64,000 bases of DNA from Engelhardtia mirabilis (lineage in GTDB: Bacteria; Planctomycetota; UBA1135; GCA-002686595): positions 5,394,001 to 5,458,000 of the forward strand of contig CP036296.1 in NCBI GenBank assembly GCA_007751255.1, given 5' to 3'. Shown one piece after another: positions 28,024-38,258 of the stretch. Position 1 is the first letter of the stretch, and each line of letters begins with the position of its first letter. The position numbers and the translations under genes are program-made. Below the pieces are notes generated by a model, which was given only the letters and a program-made list of their open reading frames with translations, did no database searches and was not told where the DNA came from.

Positions 28024-28767
28024 TCAGCCCTGCGACGCGGCGCGAACCGGGTCGCGCTGGGGCATCAAGCCCAGGACCTCGCGGCCCAGGTTGCGGATTG
28101 CCAGCTCCTCGAGCTCGCCCGTGGTCGACTGGCGCAGACGGCTCTTGTCGACGCTCAGCTCGCGGGCCAGGCGGCGACCCCAGAGTTGCGTCGCAGGCGT
28201 GGTCCGTGGGTCGATCAGTCGAGCCTCGAGCTCGGCGAAGACGGAGCCGCTGCGCTCGATGGACGAGGCATCCCAGCTCAGCACCCGAACCTCCAGCACG
28301 GCCTCGGCGCCCATGGCACCGGTCGGGAACCCGCCGGTGCTCGCGGAGGCCTCGGCCAACTGGGCGTCGCCCCAGACCAGGGCGATCGGGGTGTACAGGC
28401 GTGCGACGAGCCCGCGGTAGAGCTCATCGCGCAGGGCGCCGACCGGGGCTCCGCGACCGGAGCTCGCGTCCACGACCGGCTGGATCCAGACGTCCGCCGG
28501 CTGGCTCGCGATGGCCGCGGGAACGCCGTCCATCCCCGCGGGAGGGGGCAGGGGGTCCGTGTAGGGCTGCGGGCGGGGCATCTCACCGCCGACCGAGGCG
28601 CAGCCGGCCAAGAGCACCGAGGCGCAGCCGGCCAGGAGCAGAGCCGCGCAGCCGCTGACCAGGCTCGCGAGACCCCCGCTGCGGAGGACCCTATGGATCA
28701 GGCCCCGGCGGCCAAGGTGGCCGTGGAGAGTCCCGGTTGTGTCGGACGCAATGGATCGTGATGACAT
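28024..28767 (-). CDS. Lipoprotein of unknown function with duplicated lipobox
   Basis: The 247-residue product has a basic N terminus, a hydrophobic stretch and two consecutive lipobox-like segments (LLLAGCASV then LLAGCASV). They come from a 24-base tandem duplication at 28592-28639. Lipidation should occur at one of these cysteines. The mature domain (about residues 60-247) alternates beta strands and helices (ALRDELYRGLVARLYTPIAL, EAVLEVRVLSWDASSIERSG). It resembles small envelope lipoproteins that read out multi-copy gene products, but I cannot name the family. It is followed upstream by a larger Ig-like lipoprotein on the same strand. Confidence 0.65.
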   Translation of the reverse strand: MSSRSIASDTTGTLHGHLGRRGLIHRVLRSGGLASLVSGCAALLLAGCASVLLAGCASVGGEMPRPQPYTDPLPPPAGMDGVPAAIASQPADVWIQPVVDASSGRGAPVGALRDELYRGLVARLYTPIALVWGDAQLAEASASTGGFPTGAMGAEAVLEVRVLSWDASSIERSGSVFAELEARLIDPRTTPATQLWGRRLARELSVDKSRLRQSTTGELEELAIRNLGREVLGLMPQRDPVRAASQG

Positions 28768-28876
28768 GGAGTCTCGGCCCGAACGCGTCGGGTGGGCGCG
28801 CGAGGTTATCCGGCAGGAGCGCGGGTGACGAGCCCCCTACCCCAGGGTCCCGCCCCCGGCTACTCCGAAGCAGCCC

Positions 28877-31800
28877 TCAGGGGCCCGGCGCGACGAGTCC
28901 CACGACCCGAGGTGCCGACCTGGTGCTGAGGATCGCCTGGAGCGGCACCTCCGACCACAGGAAGCGTCCGCGGGCGAAGGCGTCATCCTGCGCCGGTGGT
29001 GCCCCCGAGATCGGGGTAGCCGACTCCCATGCGGAATAGCCCACCTCGATCGAAATGGACCCCAGGGCCAGCCCAGTCCCGGTCCCTGCCAAGCCAGGGG
29101 CGGTCGTGTCGAGCACCAAGACATCGAGCTCGGTCGGGTTGTCTCCGGCGGAGTCGCTGTCGTCGTAGCGGTAGATCGTGTGGTGCCGACCGTTGACGTC
29201 AGTCAGTCGAACCCGCTGCGGACCGTCGGCGTAGTACACACTCTTGTACGCGAACGAAAGGGAGTCGCGAAAGCGCACGACGAACTCGCCGAGGGGCACG
29301 TCGCTGCCGGCCGTGGGCAGGAACACCTCGGGCACGATCGGCGGAACGATTACGTTCATGAAGCCGCTCGGGTTCGGCAACTGGGAGAGGCGCGAGCGCG
29401 CGACCGCGCGGTTGCCGGAGGAGTCCTCCATGGTCACCGAGAGGTGCGACGACTCGAGCAGGTCGCCGAACTGGGCGGTGTAGGGCACGAGCTCGCCGGC
29501 GTAGACGCCCTCGATGCGGTAGGTCGGCGTCCCGACGCTGATGTCGAAAGAAGCCCCGGGGCCGATCGGAAGGGCGCGATCGAGGCCGGGGAGCCGCGTC
29601 TCGACGAAGACCCCCACCGCTCCCGAGAAGACCGAGTTCTCGACCAAGTCGTCGTAGTCGAGGGCGGTGGGGAAAGTGATGATCTCGGCCGTCGAGAGGG
29701 TCAGGGTGCCCAGCGACGTGGGCAGCTCGAAGGGCTGGATGCCCGTCTCGGTGGTCGACAGGAGCTTCTCGATCTCGCCCGAGGACACGCCGACGCCGCC
29801 GGGTTGCGCCGCGGGCACGGGAACCTGCAGTTGGAAGCCCTTGAGGAACTCGGAGGCACTGAACGACGCGGAGGAGAGGCCGAAGCTGCCCACGAACAGG
29901 GCTTGAGCGCCCAGGTGCCTGGGCCGGATCGCCTCGGGGCCGAAGGCGCAGTTGGGGTTCAGGCCGGTGAACGGATCGGCGGTGCAGGGCTGGGCACCGT
30001 AGGTCGGCAGGTTGCCGTCCGGTCGCCGCGAGTCGGCAATGCGTAGGTCGGCGTTGGGCAGGAAGCTCTGCGCGCTCTGGCTCACGGCGGTGACGGCTCC
30101 CGTCACCAGGGCCGGGGCCGTCCCACTCGGCTCGAGCAGGATCCCGAGCCAGTCGGTCGTAACGCCATGGAAGGACGTCAAGTGGTAGCCCGCCGCCTCG
30201 ACGGTGACCACCGTTTCCTGACCCGTCGTCTTGGTCGTGACCGTCGTGTGGCCTGTCGAGTCGGTCAGCGAGGACTCCAGATCCGAGGCCGGCGTCGCGG
30301 CATCGACGTACCCACCAGCGACGACCAGGGCACCCGGAACGGGCAGCAGCGTGTCGGCGTCGATGACCTCCACGTGGATCGGGTCGCCCTGGACCACCGG
30401 CGCGCCCGCGACGGCGCCGAATTGGCGATAGAGGCCGGAGATCAGGTTCGGATTGGCGTTCAGCGCCCGGTCGTAGACCCGGAACGAGTACTGCACCGAG
30501 GGCACGCCGTAGCCGCCCTTGCCATCCGCCACGGGGTCCACGATGCCGATCTTGACCGGCGCCGCGATGAACAAGCCACCCGAGGTGCTGCCCACCACCG
30601 GCGCGAATTCCGCGCCGGTCAGGTCCATGTTCGAGATCACGTCCTCGGGGTTCGGATAGCCGCTCACGGTGACGTTCACCGCGCGCACCTCTTCGCTCGC
30701 CGAGCCGGTCAGGACCAGGTCGATCAGCGATGAGCTGAACAGGTCGCCGCCACCTCCGGGCAGGGTCAAGTCCGTAAAGGTCGGCCGCACGGTGTCCAGG
30801 AAGGCAGATTGCACTCCGGGCGTGTCCGGGTCGACGTCGAGGATTCGCAAGGGACTGACCACCGAGCCGCGGGTCACGCGGAAGGCCAGGTCCACGTCGC
30901 CGTCCAAGAAAGACGCCTGCAACGGCGAAGTGCTCTCGATCAGCGGCGTCTGCCCCAGGCCGATCGTGAACGGATTCGAGACAGTCGCGATGTCGATGTC
31001 GCTCTGGGTCGCGACGGTGACCGGCTCGTCGCCGAGCCCAGTGCCGAACGCGAAGACCGACACCCGGTCGCCGGGCGCCGCCCCGTCGAGGAGCAGTGAC
31101 AACTCGAGAGCCCTCGCATCACCGGCGGTCAGGTTCGCGATCCCGATGGCATCCGAGGGCGCTGATGCGATCGAAGCCGACAGGGGCGCCCCGAACGTCG
31201 CGGTGCGGAAATTGACGACTGTCTCGGGCAGTACCTCGTCGTCGATGCTCTGGACCTCGCCACTGGGCGAGAGCAGCAGCGAGATCTGCGAGCCATTCAG
31301 ATAGCTGAGCGGGAGTCCGGTCGCTGCGTCGGAGCGGCGGTAGGTCCAGGCCCGCGTGTCGGTGATCGGAAGGCCGCCGAGGGGCGAGATATTCACCGCG
31401 TTCGGGGTCGGATCGGGTACCGGCGGCGATCCGCCGACCTCCACCTGCCAACCGGTGCTGAGGAAGCTGGTGGGCTTCATGCGCCGATCGAAGACGGCCA
31501 CGATGTCCGTGGTCGCGCTGGCATTCTGCTCGCCGGCCGGCGGCCAGGTGGTCAACAGGCGCGGAACCGCGGGCTCCGTCTCGGCCACCGTGAAGCTACC
31601 CACCACCGACTCGAGCGCGGCTTGCAGCGGCTGCCCGGTGAGGTCGCGCGCCTCGTTGCTGTCCTGGAACACGACCTGGATGTCGCTGTTCGCCGGCAGG
31701 CTGACCGCCGGGAACAGGACCAGCAGTCGCCCCGCGCCGATCAAGACGGATGTCGTCGCCAGGGGCAGGCCACCGATCGCATTGGCGTCGATCAAGCGGA

Positions 31801-32134
31801 AGGCGCCCTGGACGCTGGACGGGTTCATCGACTCGCTGAAGCGCACCACCACCGGCGTGTCCGGGTGGATGCCCCCGCCGGTGGGGAAGATCGCCTCGAC
31901 CACAGGAACGTTGTCGGAGACCCACAGCCCGTCCTCGGGCGTGGTCGCGGCGCCGACCCCCAGTTGTCCGGTGGTGCCAGTGCCGCCCTGACAAGTGCCC
32001 GAGCCGAAGACGCAGGCCGGGTCGTCGCAACCCGCCAAGAGGCCCAGGCCCAGCCCGACGGCCACGACCGGCGCCCAGAAGGACGGGCGGAGCCCCTGGC
32101 GAAGGACGGAGAGGCCCCCGCGCACACGGCCCAT
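28877..32134 (-). CDS. Large lipoprotein with SbsA-type Ig-like domains
   Basis: I choose the ATG at 32134 because it gives a compact signal sequence ending in a lipobox (VAVGLGLGLLAGC); an in-frame ATG at 32224 would add 30 basic residues. The protein is about 1085 residues. After the lipid cysteine comes a Gly/Thr linker, then an Ig-like SbsA domain (VEAIFPTGGGIHPDTPVVVR, FSESMNPSSVQGAFRL) and a second (LLTTWPPAGEQNASATTDIV, FDRRMKPTSF). Beta-rich repeats and a carboxypeptidase-regulatory-like segment follow (DADTLLPVPGALVVAGGYVD). It is likely a surface or periplasmic structural or adhesive protein. The gene is divergent from the TPR gene cluster. Confidence 0.8.
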   Translation of the reverse strand: MGRVRGGLSVLRQGLRPSFWAPVVAVGLGLGLLAGCDDPACVFGSGTCQGGTGTTGQLGVGAATTPEDGLWVSDNVPVVEAIFPTGGGIHPDTPVVVRFSESMNPSSVQGAFRLIDANAIGGLPLATTSVLIGAGRLLVLFPAVSLPANSDIQVVFQDSNEARDLTGQPLQAALESVVGSFTVAETEPAVPRLLTTWPPAGEQNASATTDIVAVFDRRMKPTSFLSTGWQVEVGGSPPVPDPTPNAVNISPLGGLPITDTRAWTYRRSDAATGLPLSYLNGSQISLLLSPSGEVQSIDDEVLPETVVNFRTATFGAPLSASIASAPSDAIGIANLTAGDARALELSLLLDGAAPGDRVSVFAFGTGLGDEPVTVATQSDIDIATVSNPFTIGLGQTPLIESTSPLQASFLDGDVDLAFRVTRGSVVSPLRILDVDPDTPGVQSAFLDTVRPTFTDLTLPGGGGDLFSSSLIDLVLTGSASEEVRAVNVTVSGYPNPEDVISNMDLTGAEFAPVVGSTSGGLFIAAPVKIGIVDPVADGKGGYGVPSVQYSFRVYDRALNANPNLISGLYRQFGAVAGAPVVQGDPIHVEVIDADTLLPVPGALVVAGGYVDAATPASDLESSLTDSTGHTTVTTKTTGQETVVTVEAAGYHLTSFHGVTTDWLGILLEPSGTAPALVTGAVTAVSQSAQSFLPNADLRIADSRRPDGNLPTYGAQPCTADPFTGLNPNCAFGPEAIRPRHLGAQALFVGSFGLSSASFSASEFLKGFQLQVPVPAAQPGGVGVSSGEIEKLLSTTETGIQPFELPTSLGTLTLSTAEIITFPTALDYDDLVENSVFSGAVGVFVETRLPGLDRALPIGPGASFDISVGTPTYRIEGVYAGELVPYTAQFGDLLESSHLSVTMEDSSGNRAVARSRLSQLPNPSGFMNVIVPPIVPEVFLPTAGSDVPLGEFVVRFRDSLSFAYKSVYYADGPQRVRLTDVNGRHHTIYRYDDSDSAGDNPTELDVLVLDTTAPGLAGTGTGLALGSISIEVGYSAWESATPISGAPPAQDDAFARGRFLWSEVPLQAILSTRSAPRVVGLVAPGP

Positions 32135-32523
32135 GCCTGAAAGACGCTGAAGGAGGCTCGCGGGTTGGCTGGACCGTTCCCGGGAGGATCCCGCACGGGG
32201 CCGGGGAAGGGGGGTCGAACGCATGGGTGGATCGGCGTGGCGGAGTCGGAACGCGCGAAATGGGGCCGGGTCAGGCGGATCTGCGCCGGGCCCGTGGAGC
32301 GCGCGGGCCCTGAAGTCTAGAGGAACGACAGGGAGCTGCTGATCTTCCAGACCCTTACCCGTTCCGAACGGCCCGGCCTTTGCTGGTCCTCTCGCCTCCG
32401 CGGCGCCCCGCCGGCGCCTCCCCGCCGCGGCCGGTCGCTAAGCTGCTCGGCCGCCCGCGACGAACGCGGCGCCCCGGCTGCGCCCGTGCCCCATCGACCG
32501 GACCCCCACCGACCGCCTACCCC

Positions 32524-34650
32524 ATGCGACGACTGCGCCACGCGCTCGGACCCATCGCGCTGATCGCGACCTGGGCCCTGCCCCTCCACGCTCAACCGCA
32601 AGCTGACCACGGTGCCGACGGTGGTGATCCGCCGACCGGTCGCCCGATCGTGCTGCATGCCGACGGCAGCTGGACCCTGCTGACGGAGCGCGAGGCCGCC
32701 GACCAGGAGGCCCGCCTGACGGACTCCGCGATCGACGCCCTGCGCGATGGTCGCGTGGCCGATGCACGCGACCTGCTCGGGGAGATCCTGGTCGAGCGCC
32801 AGCGGCGGCAGGCCGAGGAGCTGCTGGCAGCCGGTGAGCCGGCCGACGCCTTGAACGCCATCGACCGGGCCCTCGACATCGAACCGAACGACGAGTCCGT
32901 CCTGGAGCTGCGAGCGCGCGGGCTGCTGGCCCTGGGCGAGCGGATGATCTCCGACGGCGCCGGTGGCGTCTTCGTAGACGGCGCGTTCAACGACGCCCTG
33001 AAGGCCTTCCGCGGCCTCGGTCGCACGGCGACCGGGCGCCTGGGCGCCGCGCGCGCCGCCTACATGCTGAACCGCAGCGACGATGCCCTGCGCTACGCCC
33101 GCGAAGCAACGGCCCTGCTCGACGGGGCTGAGGCGGACGGCGCCGGAGCGGATCGGGCCACCGCGGCGCGGCCGAGCTTCTTGCACCCCCAGCGGGTCGT
33201 CGCCGACGCGGTCTACCTGGCCTACGCGGACGCGGCGCGCCTGGCGATGACTGGCGATCCGGCGGCGCGCGCTGCGGAGGACGAACTGTTCCCCGAGGCC
33301 GAGAACGCCCTCGACGATCTGATCGCCACCGTGCCCCAGGAGGCCGACACCTGGCAGTTGGCCGCGAATCTGTACCTGTTCCGCTCGTCCGCCCGCGAGG
33401 ACGTGCAGGCGCGCTTGGACGCACGCGACCTCTTGGAAACCGGGCTCGAGTACGTGCCGGAGGATCGCGACCTCTTGGCCCGTGCGGCCGAGGTGGCTCG
33501 GACCGACAGCCCCGCGGAGTCGGTCGCGCTGCTCGAGCGCTACCAGGCGAGCAACCCCGGCTCGATGCTCGCCCACAGATTCCTGGGGATCGAGCGCTTC
33601 GAGCTGGCCATGGCCGAGTTCCCGGGTCCCGACGCCGACCCTGCACTCTGTGCACTCGCCGTCGAGCGCTTCGAGGCCGCGGAGACCGAGTTCCGGACGG
33701 TCCGTGAGGCCGGCGCCAGCGGAGCGATGGACCCCGGGGAGGCCATTTCCTGGGAGATCATCTGCCGCAACGCCAGGGGTTGGGTGCGCTTCAACGAGGG
33801 CGACCTCGAGGGCGCCCGGGCCGCGTTCCTCTCCACCGAGGAGCTGAACCCGCGCGGCCTGGAGTGGGACTACGCCGCGCGCGGTCTCTACTCCGGCATC
33901 CGCGGCCTGGAATTCGTCGTAGCCGCCCACGTGGAGTCGGAGGAGCTGGTCCAGGCCGCCGAGGTCGCGGACATCCTGCACGCGCGTCTGCCCGACGACG
34001 CGGACATGGCCAACAACGCGGGGTTCCTCAATCGCGACGCTGCGACTGCACTGGCCAACATGGGTGAACGTTACTGCCGCGCGGCCAAGGGCGAGATCGA
34101 CGACCCCGACATGGTGGCGCGCATCGTCGCGACCCTGGAGTCGACCGAAGGGCTGACGCCGGAGCAGATCGACGACCTGCTGGTTGCCAAGTCCCGCGAG
34201 TACGCGGCCCGCGCGCGCGCGACGATGGTCCGCAGCAGCGAGGCCTACCGGGACGCCGCGCGGCTGTCCCCGGACGACGTTCGCATCATCAACGACACGG
34301 CGCTGGTCTTCGTCTACTACCTGCACTCGGACCTCGAGTTCGCCGAGGGGCTGCTGATGCGCGCGGTCGCCCTGGGCGAGGAACAACTCGCCGCGGGCGG
34401 TCTCGACGAGCAGCAGCTGTACGAGCTGAAGAACGCCTGGGGCGACGCCCACGAGAACCTGGGTGTGCTCTGGCTCGAACACCGCCAGGACCTCGACCAG
34501 GCGGAGGCCTGGTTCCGCGGGGCAGCCGAGATCGGGCCCGACCCGCGCCCGATCGTCGACGAGTACTGGCTCGCGACCATCAGCGCCCGTCGCGCGGGCG
34601 CCCCGGCCGAGCCGTCGCCGGTCCTGGCCTGGGTCCGCGACTGCGAGTGA
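32524..34650 (+). CDS. Secreted TPR-repeat protein
   Basis: The start is the ATG at 32524, which opens a signal peptide (MRRLRHALGPIALIATWALP, then LHAQ). The 708-residue protein is rich in TPR-like helix pairs: GRVADARDLLGEILVERQRR, PADALNAIDRALDIEPNDES, AVERFEAAETEFRTVREAGA and LDQAEAWFRGAAEIGPDPRP. It probably scaffolds protein interactions outside the cytoplasm. The next gene encodes another TPR protein 43 bases downstream, and the two share wording near the C terminus, so they are likely paralogues in one operon. Confidence 0.8.
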   Translation: MRRLRHALGPIALIATWALPLHAQPQADHGADGGDPPTGRPIVLHADGSWTLLTEREAADQEARLTDSAIDALRDGRVADARDLLGEILVERQRRQAEELLAAGEPADALNAIDRALDIEPNDESVLELRARGLLALGERMISDGAGGVFVDGAFNDALKAFRGLGRTATGRLGAARAAYMLNRSDDALRYAREATALLDGAEADGAGADRATAARPSFLHPQRVVADAVYLAYADAARLAMTGDPAARAAEDELFPEAENALDDLIATVPQEADTWQLAANLYLFRSSAREDVQARLDARDLLETGLEYVPEDRDLLARAAEVARTDSPAESVALLERYQASNPGSMLAHRFLGIERFELAMAEFPGPDADPALCALAVERFEAAETEFRTVREAGASGAMDPGEAISWEIICRNARGWVRFNEGDLEGARAAFLSTEELNPRGLEWDYAARGLYSGIRGLEFVVAAHVESEELVQAAEVADILHARLPDDADMANNAGFLNRDAATALANMGERYCRAAKGEIDDPDMVARIVATLESTEGLTPEQIDDLLVAKSREYAARARATMVRSSEAYRDAARLSPDDVRIINDTALVFVYYLHSDLEFAEGLLMRAVALGEEQLAAGGLDEQQLYELKNAWGDAHENLGVLWLEHRQDLDQAEAWFRGAAEIGPDPRPIVDEYWLATISARRAGAPAEPSPVLAWVRDCE

Positions 34651-34693
34651 GTCCCGCCGCCCTACGACGAACAACCTCAGCCCCAATCACCCC

Positions 34694-36403
34694 ATGTTGA
34701 TCGAAGCCCTGCTCGCCGCCCTGGCCAACCCCGTCGCGCCGAACGCACCCGCGTGCGCGCCCTTCCTCGTCGCATCGACCGTGACCCAGTCCGCGGCCGA
34801 GTTGGTGGCCAGCGGCCGCGCGCACCTCGAGGCCGGACGCTTCGCGGAGGCCCGCGCGGACCTGGAGCGCGCCGTCGCCCTGGACGAGTCCTTCGCGACG
34901 TCCATGTGGCTGCTGCGACTGGACGTGGCCGAGGGCCGCCCCGAGGAAGTTCTGGGCCAGCTCTCGCGCCTGCGCCGCGACGGGCAGCGCGGTCCCGACA
35001 TGGACTACAGCGTCGGCATCGCCCTGGCCGCCCAGTGCGAGGCGGACATCGCCGCCGGCGGCGGCGGTCAGACGGGGCTGATGCTCCAGGACGCCGAGGG
35101 CAAATTGAATGCGGCGCTCGAGACCGACCCCGAGCGCTACGGCGATGCGTGGCTGGTCCTCGCACGGGTGACGCGCAACCTCGGCGACTCGGCCGGCTCC
35201 CTGACGGCCGCGAGCAGGGCCGCCGAGCGCGATCCGAGCTCGATCGAGGCCCAGGAGCTGATCGGTCGGGCGGCGCTGGGGATGTTCGCCGCGCGGGCGA
35301 GTGAGGACCCTCGCCCCGATGAGGTCAGCGCCTACTTCGACCAGGCCCGGACCGCCCTGGTGCACGGTCTCGAGCTCGCGGGCGAGCCCGGCGACTTCGC
35401 CGGCCAGCAGCGGGTGGCCGGCCTGTGGAACGTGCTCGGCGACCTGCACGCCTGGGGCGGCGACCTGGAGGCGGCCCGCGCTGCCTATGGCGAGGCCCTC
35501 GGCTGGGACCCGAACGCGGTCAACATCGGGCAGATCCGCGGCACCCTCGGCGAACATTTCATCAGCGCCCTCGAGTTCGGCGAGGAGCGCTTCACGGCGC
35601 GCTTCGGCGAGCGCGACAGCCGCGATGCGACGCTGCTCTGGTGGCTCGGCTGGGCGCTCTACGCCACCGGTGACCGCGCGCGCCTCGACGACGCCGAGGC
35701 GGCCTTCGAGGCCTGCGTCGCCAAGTGGCCGGCCTACATCAACTCCTGGTACTGGCTCGGGCGCATCCGCTACGACCAGCAGGACTACGGCGGATCGATC
35801 GCGGCCCTGCGCGAGAACTGGATCGCCGGTCGTGCCGACCTGGTGGCCTCGGTCTCCGCCGACGGGCTCGACCCCGATCGCATCGAGTACATGGTCGGTT
35901 GGTGCGCCCAGCGCGACGCCTTCGACGACGCGGCCTTCCTGAGCGAGGTGCTGTGCGAGGTCCGCCCCCAGGAGCCGCGCTTCTGGAACAACCTCGGTCT
36001 GTTCCTGCGCGATAGCACCGCCCAGTTGGCCCTGACCCTGGAGGACGACGACGAGCTCGGCTGGAGCGAGGTTCAGGCCGGCTACGAGCGCTCCTTCGAG
36101 GCCTACGACCGCGCCCTGCAGATGGTCCCGGACAGTCCGGCCTTCCTCAACGACGCGGCGGTGCTGCTGCACTACTACCTCGAGCGCGACTACGACAAGG
36201 CACTCGAGATGTACGCCCGCGCCAAGGACTTGGCCGAGCAACAACTGGAGTCGGGCAAGCTGAGCGCGGACGAGCGGCCGATCATCGAGATCGCCCTGCG
36301 CGATGCGAAGAACAACAGCCGACTCCTGCGCGAGAAGATCGAGAAGGAGCGCAAGGCCGCGGAGGAAGCCGACGCCGCGGGCGCCGGCTCCGACCAGGGC
36401 TGA
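34694..36403 (+). CDS. TPR-repeat protein, paralogue of the preceding gene
   Basis: With the ATG at 34694 the protein has 569 residues. The N terminus (MLIEALLAALANPVAPNAPA) is hydrophobic and may be an export signal, weaker than that of its neighbour. TPR-type repeats include AHLEAGRFAEARADLERAVA, GDLEAARAAYGEALGWDPNA and DKALEMYARAKDLAEQQLES. The last 50 residues form a charged helix (LREKIEKERKAAEEADAAGA). The spacing of 43 bases upstream and 27 downstream suggests a four-gene operon with the crotonase and DHH-like genes. Confidence 0.78.
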   Translation: MLIEALLAALANPVAPNAPACAPFLVASTVTQSAAELVASGRAHLEAGRFAEARADLERAVALDESFATSMWLLRLDVAEGRPEEVLGQLSRLRRDGQRGPDMDYSVGIALAAQCEADIAAGGGGQTGLMLQDAEGKLNAALETDPERYGDAWLVLARVTRNLGDSAGSLTAASRAAERDPSSIEAQELIGRAALGMFAARASEDPRPDEVSAYFDQARTALVHGLELAGEPGDFAGQQRVAGLWNVLGDLHAWGGDLEAARAAYGEALGWDPNAVNIGQIRGTLGEHFISALEFGEERFTARFGERDSRDATLLWWLGWALYATGDRARLDDAEAAFEACVAKWPAYINSWYWLGRIRYDQQDYGGSIAALRENWIAGRADLVASVSADGLDPDRIEYMVGWCAQRDAFDDAAFLSEVLCEVRPQEPRFWNNLGLFLRDSTAQLALTLEDDDELGWSEVQAGYERSFEAYDRALQMVPDSPAFLNDAAVLLHYYLERDYDKALEMYARAKDLAEQQLESGKLSADERPIIEIALRDAKNNSRLLREKIEKERKAAEEADAAGAGSDQG

Positions 36404-36430
36404 TCCCCAGCGCCAGGCACAGGCAAGACC

Positions 36431-37174
36431 ATGTTCGAACGCGAAGAACGCGAGGGTGTGGTCGTCCTGCGCCTGGCCCACGGTCGCGGCAATGCCCTCG
36501 ACCTGGAGTTCCTGCGGGGCATCACGCGCGAGATGTGCGAGCTCGCCCACGCGCCCGCGATGGTCCTGACCGGACGCGAGGGAATCTTCTCGGCCGGCGT
36601 GGACCTGGTTCGACTGCGGGACGGCGGCGCCGACTACGTGCGCGAGTTCCTGCCGGCCTTGGATGAGGCCTTCGACGCCTTGTTCGAATTCGAGGGACCC
36701 GTCGTGGCGGCCATCAACGGCCACGCGATCGCCGGGGGCTGCGTGCTGGCCTGCGCCTGCGACGTCCGCGTGATGGGTGAAGGCTCCGGCCGCATCGGCG
36801 TGCCCGAACTGCGCGTCGGCGTGCCCTTCCCGCCTGCCGCCCTCGAGCTGATCCGGCGGGTGGCACCCGGGCATGTCGAGGAGATCGTGCTGCGCGGCGA
36901 GACCTACACGGCGCAAGAGGGCCTCGAGCGCGGCCTGGTCGACGAGGTCGTGCCTTCGGAGGAGGTCCTCGATCGAGCCGTGGCCGTAGCGGCCGAGCTG
37001 GCGCGCGTACCCCGCAGCGCCTTCGCCATCTCCAAGCGCGCCCTGCGCGCGCCGACCTCGGAGCGCATCGCGCGCTACCGGGCGCAGACCGGCGCCGAGC
37101 AGCTGCGAGCCTGGTCCTCGCCCGAGGTGCTGGGGGCCGTGGACGCCTACGTGCGCGCGGTCCTGCGGAAGTGA
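36431..37174 (+). CDS. Enoyl-CoA hydratase/isomerase (crotonase) family protein
   Basis: The 247-residue protein has the crotonase fold markers: LTGREGIFSAGVDLVRLRDG and VVAAINGHAIAGGCVLACAC, which form the oxyanion hole. The usual second catalytic region (PEIxxGxxPGxGGTQRL) reads PELRVGVPFPPAALELIRR, so the GAGG segment is lost. Hydration by the standard two-glutamate mechanism is therefore doubtful. It may act as an isomerase, hydrolase or other crotonase on a CoA ester. The C-terminal SAFAISKRALR is typical of the family. Confidence 0.88.
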   Translation: MFEREEREGVVVLRLAHGRGNALDLEFLRGITREMCELAHAPAMVLTGREGIFSAGVDLVRLRDGGADYVREFLPALDEAFDALFEFEGPVVAAINGHAIAGGCVLACACDVRVMGEGSGRIGVPELRVGVPFPPAALELIRRVAPGHVEEIVLRGETYTAQEGLERGLVDEVVPSEEVLDRAVAVAAELARVPRSAFAISKRALRAPTSERIARYRAQTGAEQLRAWSSPEVLGAVDAYVRAVLRK

Positions 37175-37229
37175 GACCCGAGCCGGTTACCTGATCGAAC
37201 TGCGCGGGCCCGGGCACTACAGTCCCGCC

Positions 37230-38258
37230 GTGGATCTCCCCTACCGCCTCCATGACGGGTCCTCCACCGACCCCGTCCTGACTGTCGACGGCGCCACCGG
37301 CGCGCCCGGGCTCGAGTTGTCCCATTGGCCGGGCAACCGCACGCCCGTACACCTGCGGCACCGGCTCTCGACGGGTATCGCCCTGCGCTTCGCGATGCTG
37401 CCCGAGGCGGAGCGCCGGGCCCTGGCCGAGGGCTGCACGGCGGTGGTCAACAACCACTACGACACCGACGGCCTGTGCGCGGCCTGGACGGTGCTGAACC
37501 CCGAGCGGGCGCGCTCCCTGGCCTCACGGCTGATCGCGGTGGCCGCCGCCGGGGACTTCCAGCGGGTGCCGGACGAGCACGCCTTCTGCGTCGACGTGCT
37601 GGTCCAGGCGATCACGGATCCCGAGCGGTCGCCCCTGAAGTCGAGCCTGCGCCGCTTGGAGAGCCGAGAGCGACACCAGCTCGCCAGCGACTACGTGCTC
37701 GAGCACCTCGAGTCGTGGCTCGGCTCGGAGCTCGACGAGCGGCCCCTCGCCAAGCACGCCGACCTCTGGGGTCCCGCGCTCGAGCGGCTGCGCGCGGACC
37801 TCGAGTTGCTCGACGACCCGCGCACCCTGCGGCGCGAGTTGGACGACATCGACCTGGTGCTGTTCGAACTGCCCCGCGGCACCGGCGTGGACGCCATGCC
37901 CGGACGCCACGCCCTGTTCGAGCGCGGCGGGCGCGATCGGGTGCTGGTCAGTGCGCGCCAGGCCGATGGCCGCGACCTGTTGCGGCTGATCGTGGGCACG
38001 CGCTCCTTCTTCGACCTCGATCCGGCCGAGGCCCCGCCCAAGCGCTTCAACCTCGAGCGGGTCGCCGCACGCCTGCGCGAGCTCGAGAGTGCTACTTCGG
38101 ACTCCGCCTGGCAGGACGACGGCAACCGGCACGCCTCACCCGAGCTGTGGTTCGGGACCGACGAGCACGAGGACTACGAGGAGCACAACCTCGCCCTGCA
38201 TCCGTCGCGACTGGACGCGACAACCGTGCTCGCCGCGATCGATCACGCAGCGGACTGA
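37230..38258 (+). CDS. DHH-like domain protein of unknown function (DUF6687-like)
   Basis: The 342-residue protein contains VVNNHYDTDGLCAAWTVLNP near residue 75, close to the N-terminal metal-binding motif of DHH phosphoesterases (HxDxDG). No DHHxx motif is visible later, so a full DHH active site is uncertain. The middle is charged and helical (HQLASDYVLEHLESWLGSEL) and the C-terminal part has RDRVLVSARQADGRDLLRLI. I recall similar proteins annotated as DUF6687; this is from memory. It lies 55 bases after the crotonase gene on the same strand. Confidence 0.6.
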   Translation: MDLPYRLHDGSSTDPVLTVDGATGAPGLELSHWPGNRTPVHLRHRLSTGIALRFAMLPEAERRALAEGCTAVVNNHYDTDGLCAAWTVLNPERARSLASRLIAVAAAGDFQRVPDEHAFCVDVLVQAITDPERSPLKSSLRRLESRERHQLASDYVLEHLESWLGSELDERPLAKHADLWGPALERLRADLELLDDPRTLRRELDDIDLVLFELPRGTGVDAMPGRHALFERGGRDRVLVSARQADGRDLLRLIVGTRSFFDLDPAEAPPKRFNLERVAARLRELESATSDSAWQDDGNRHASPELWFGTDEHEDYEEHNLALHPSRLDATTVLAAIDHAAD

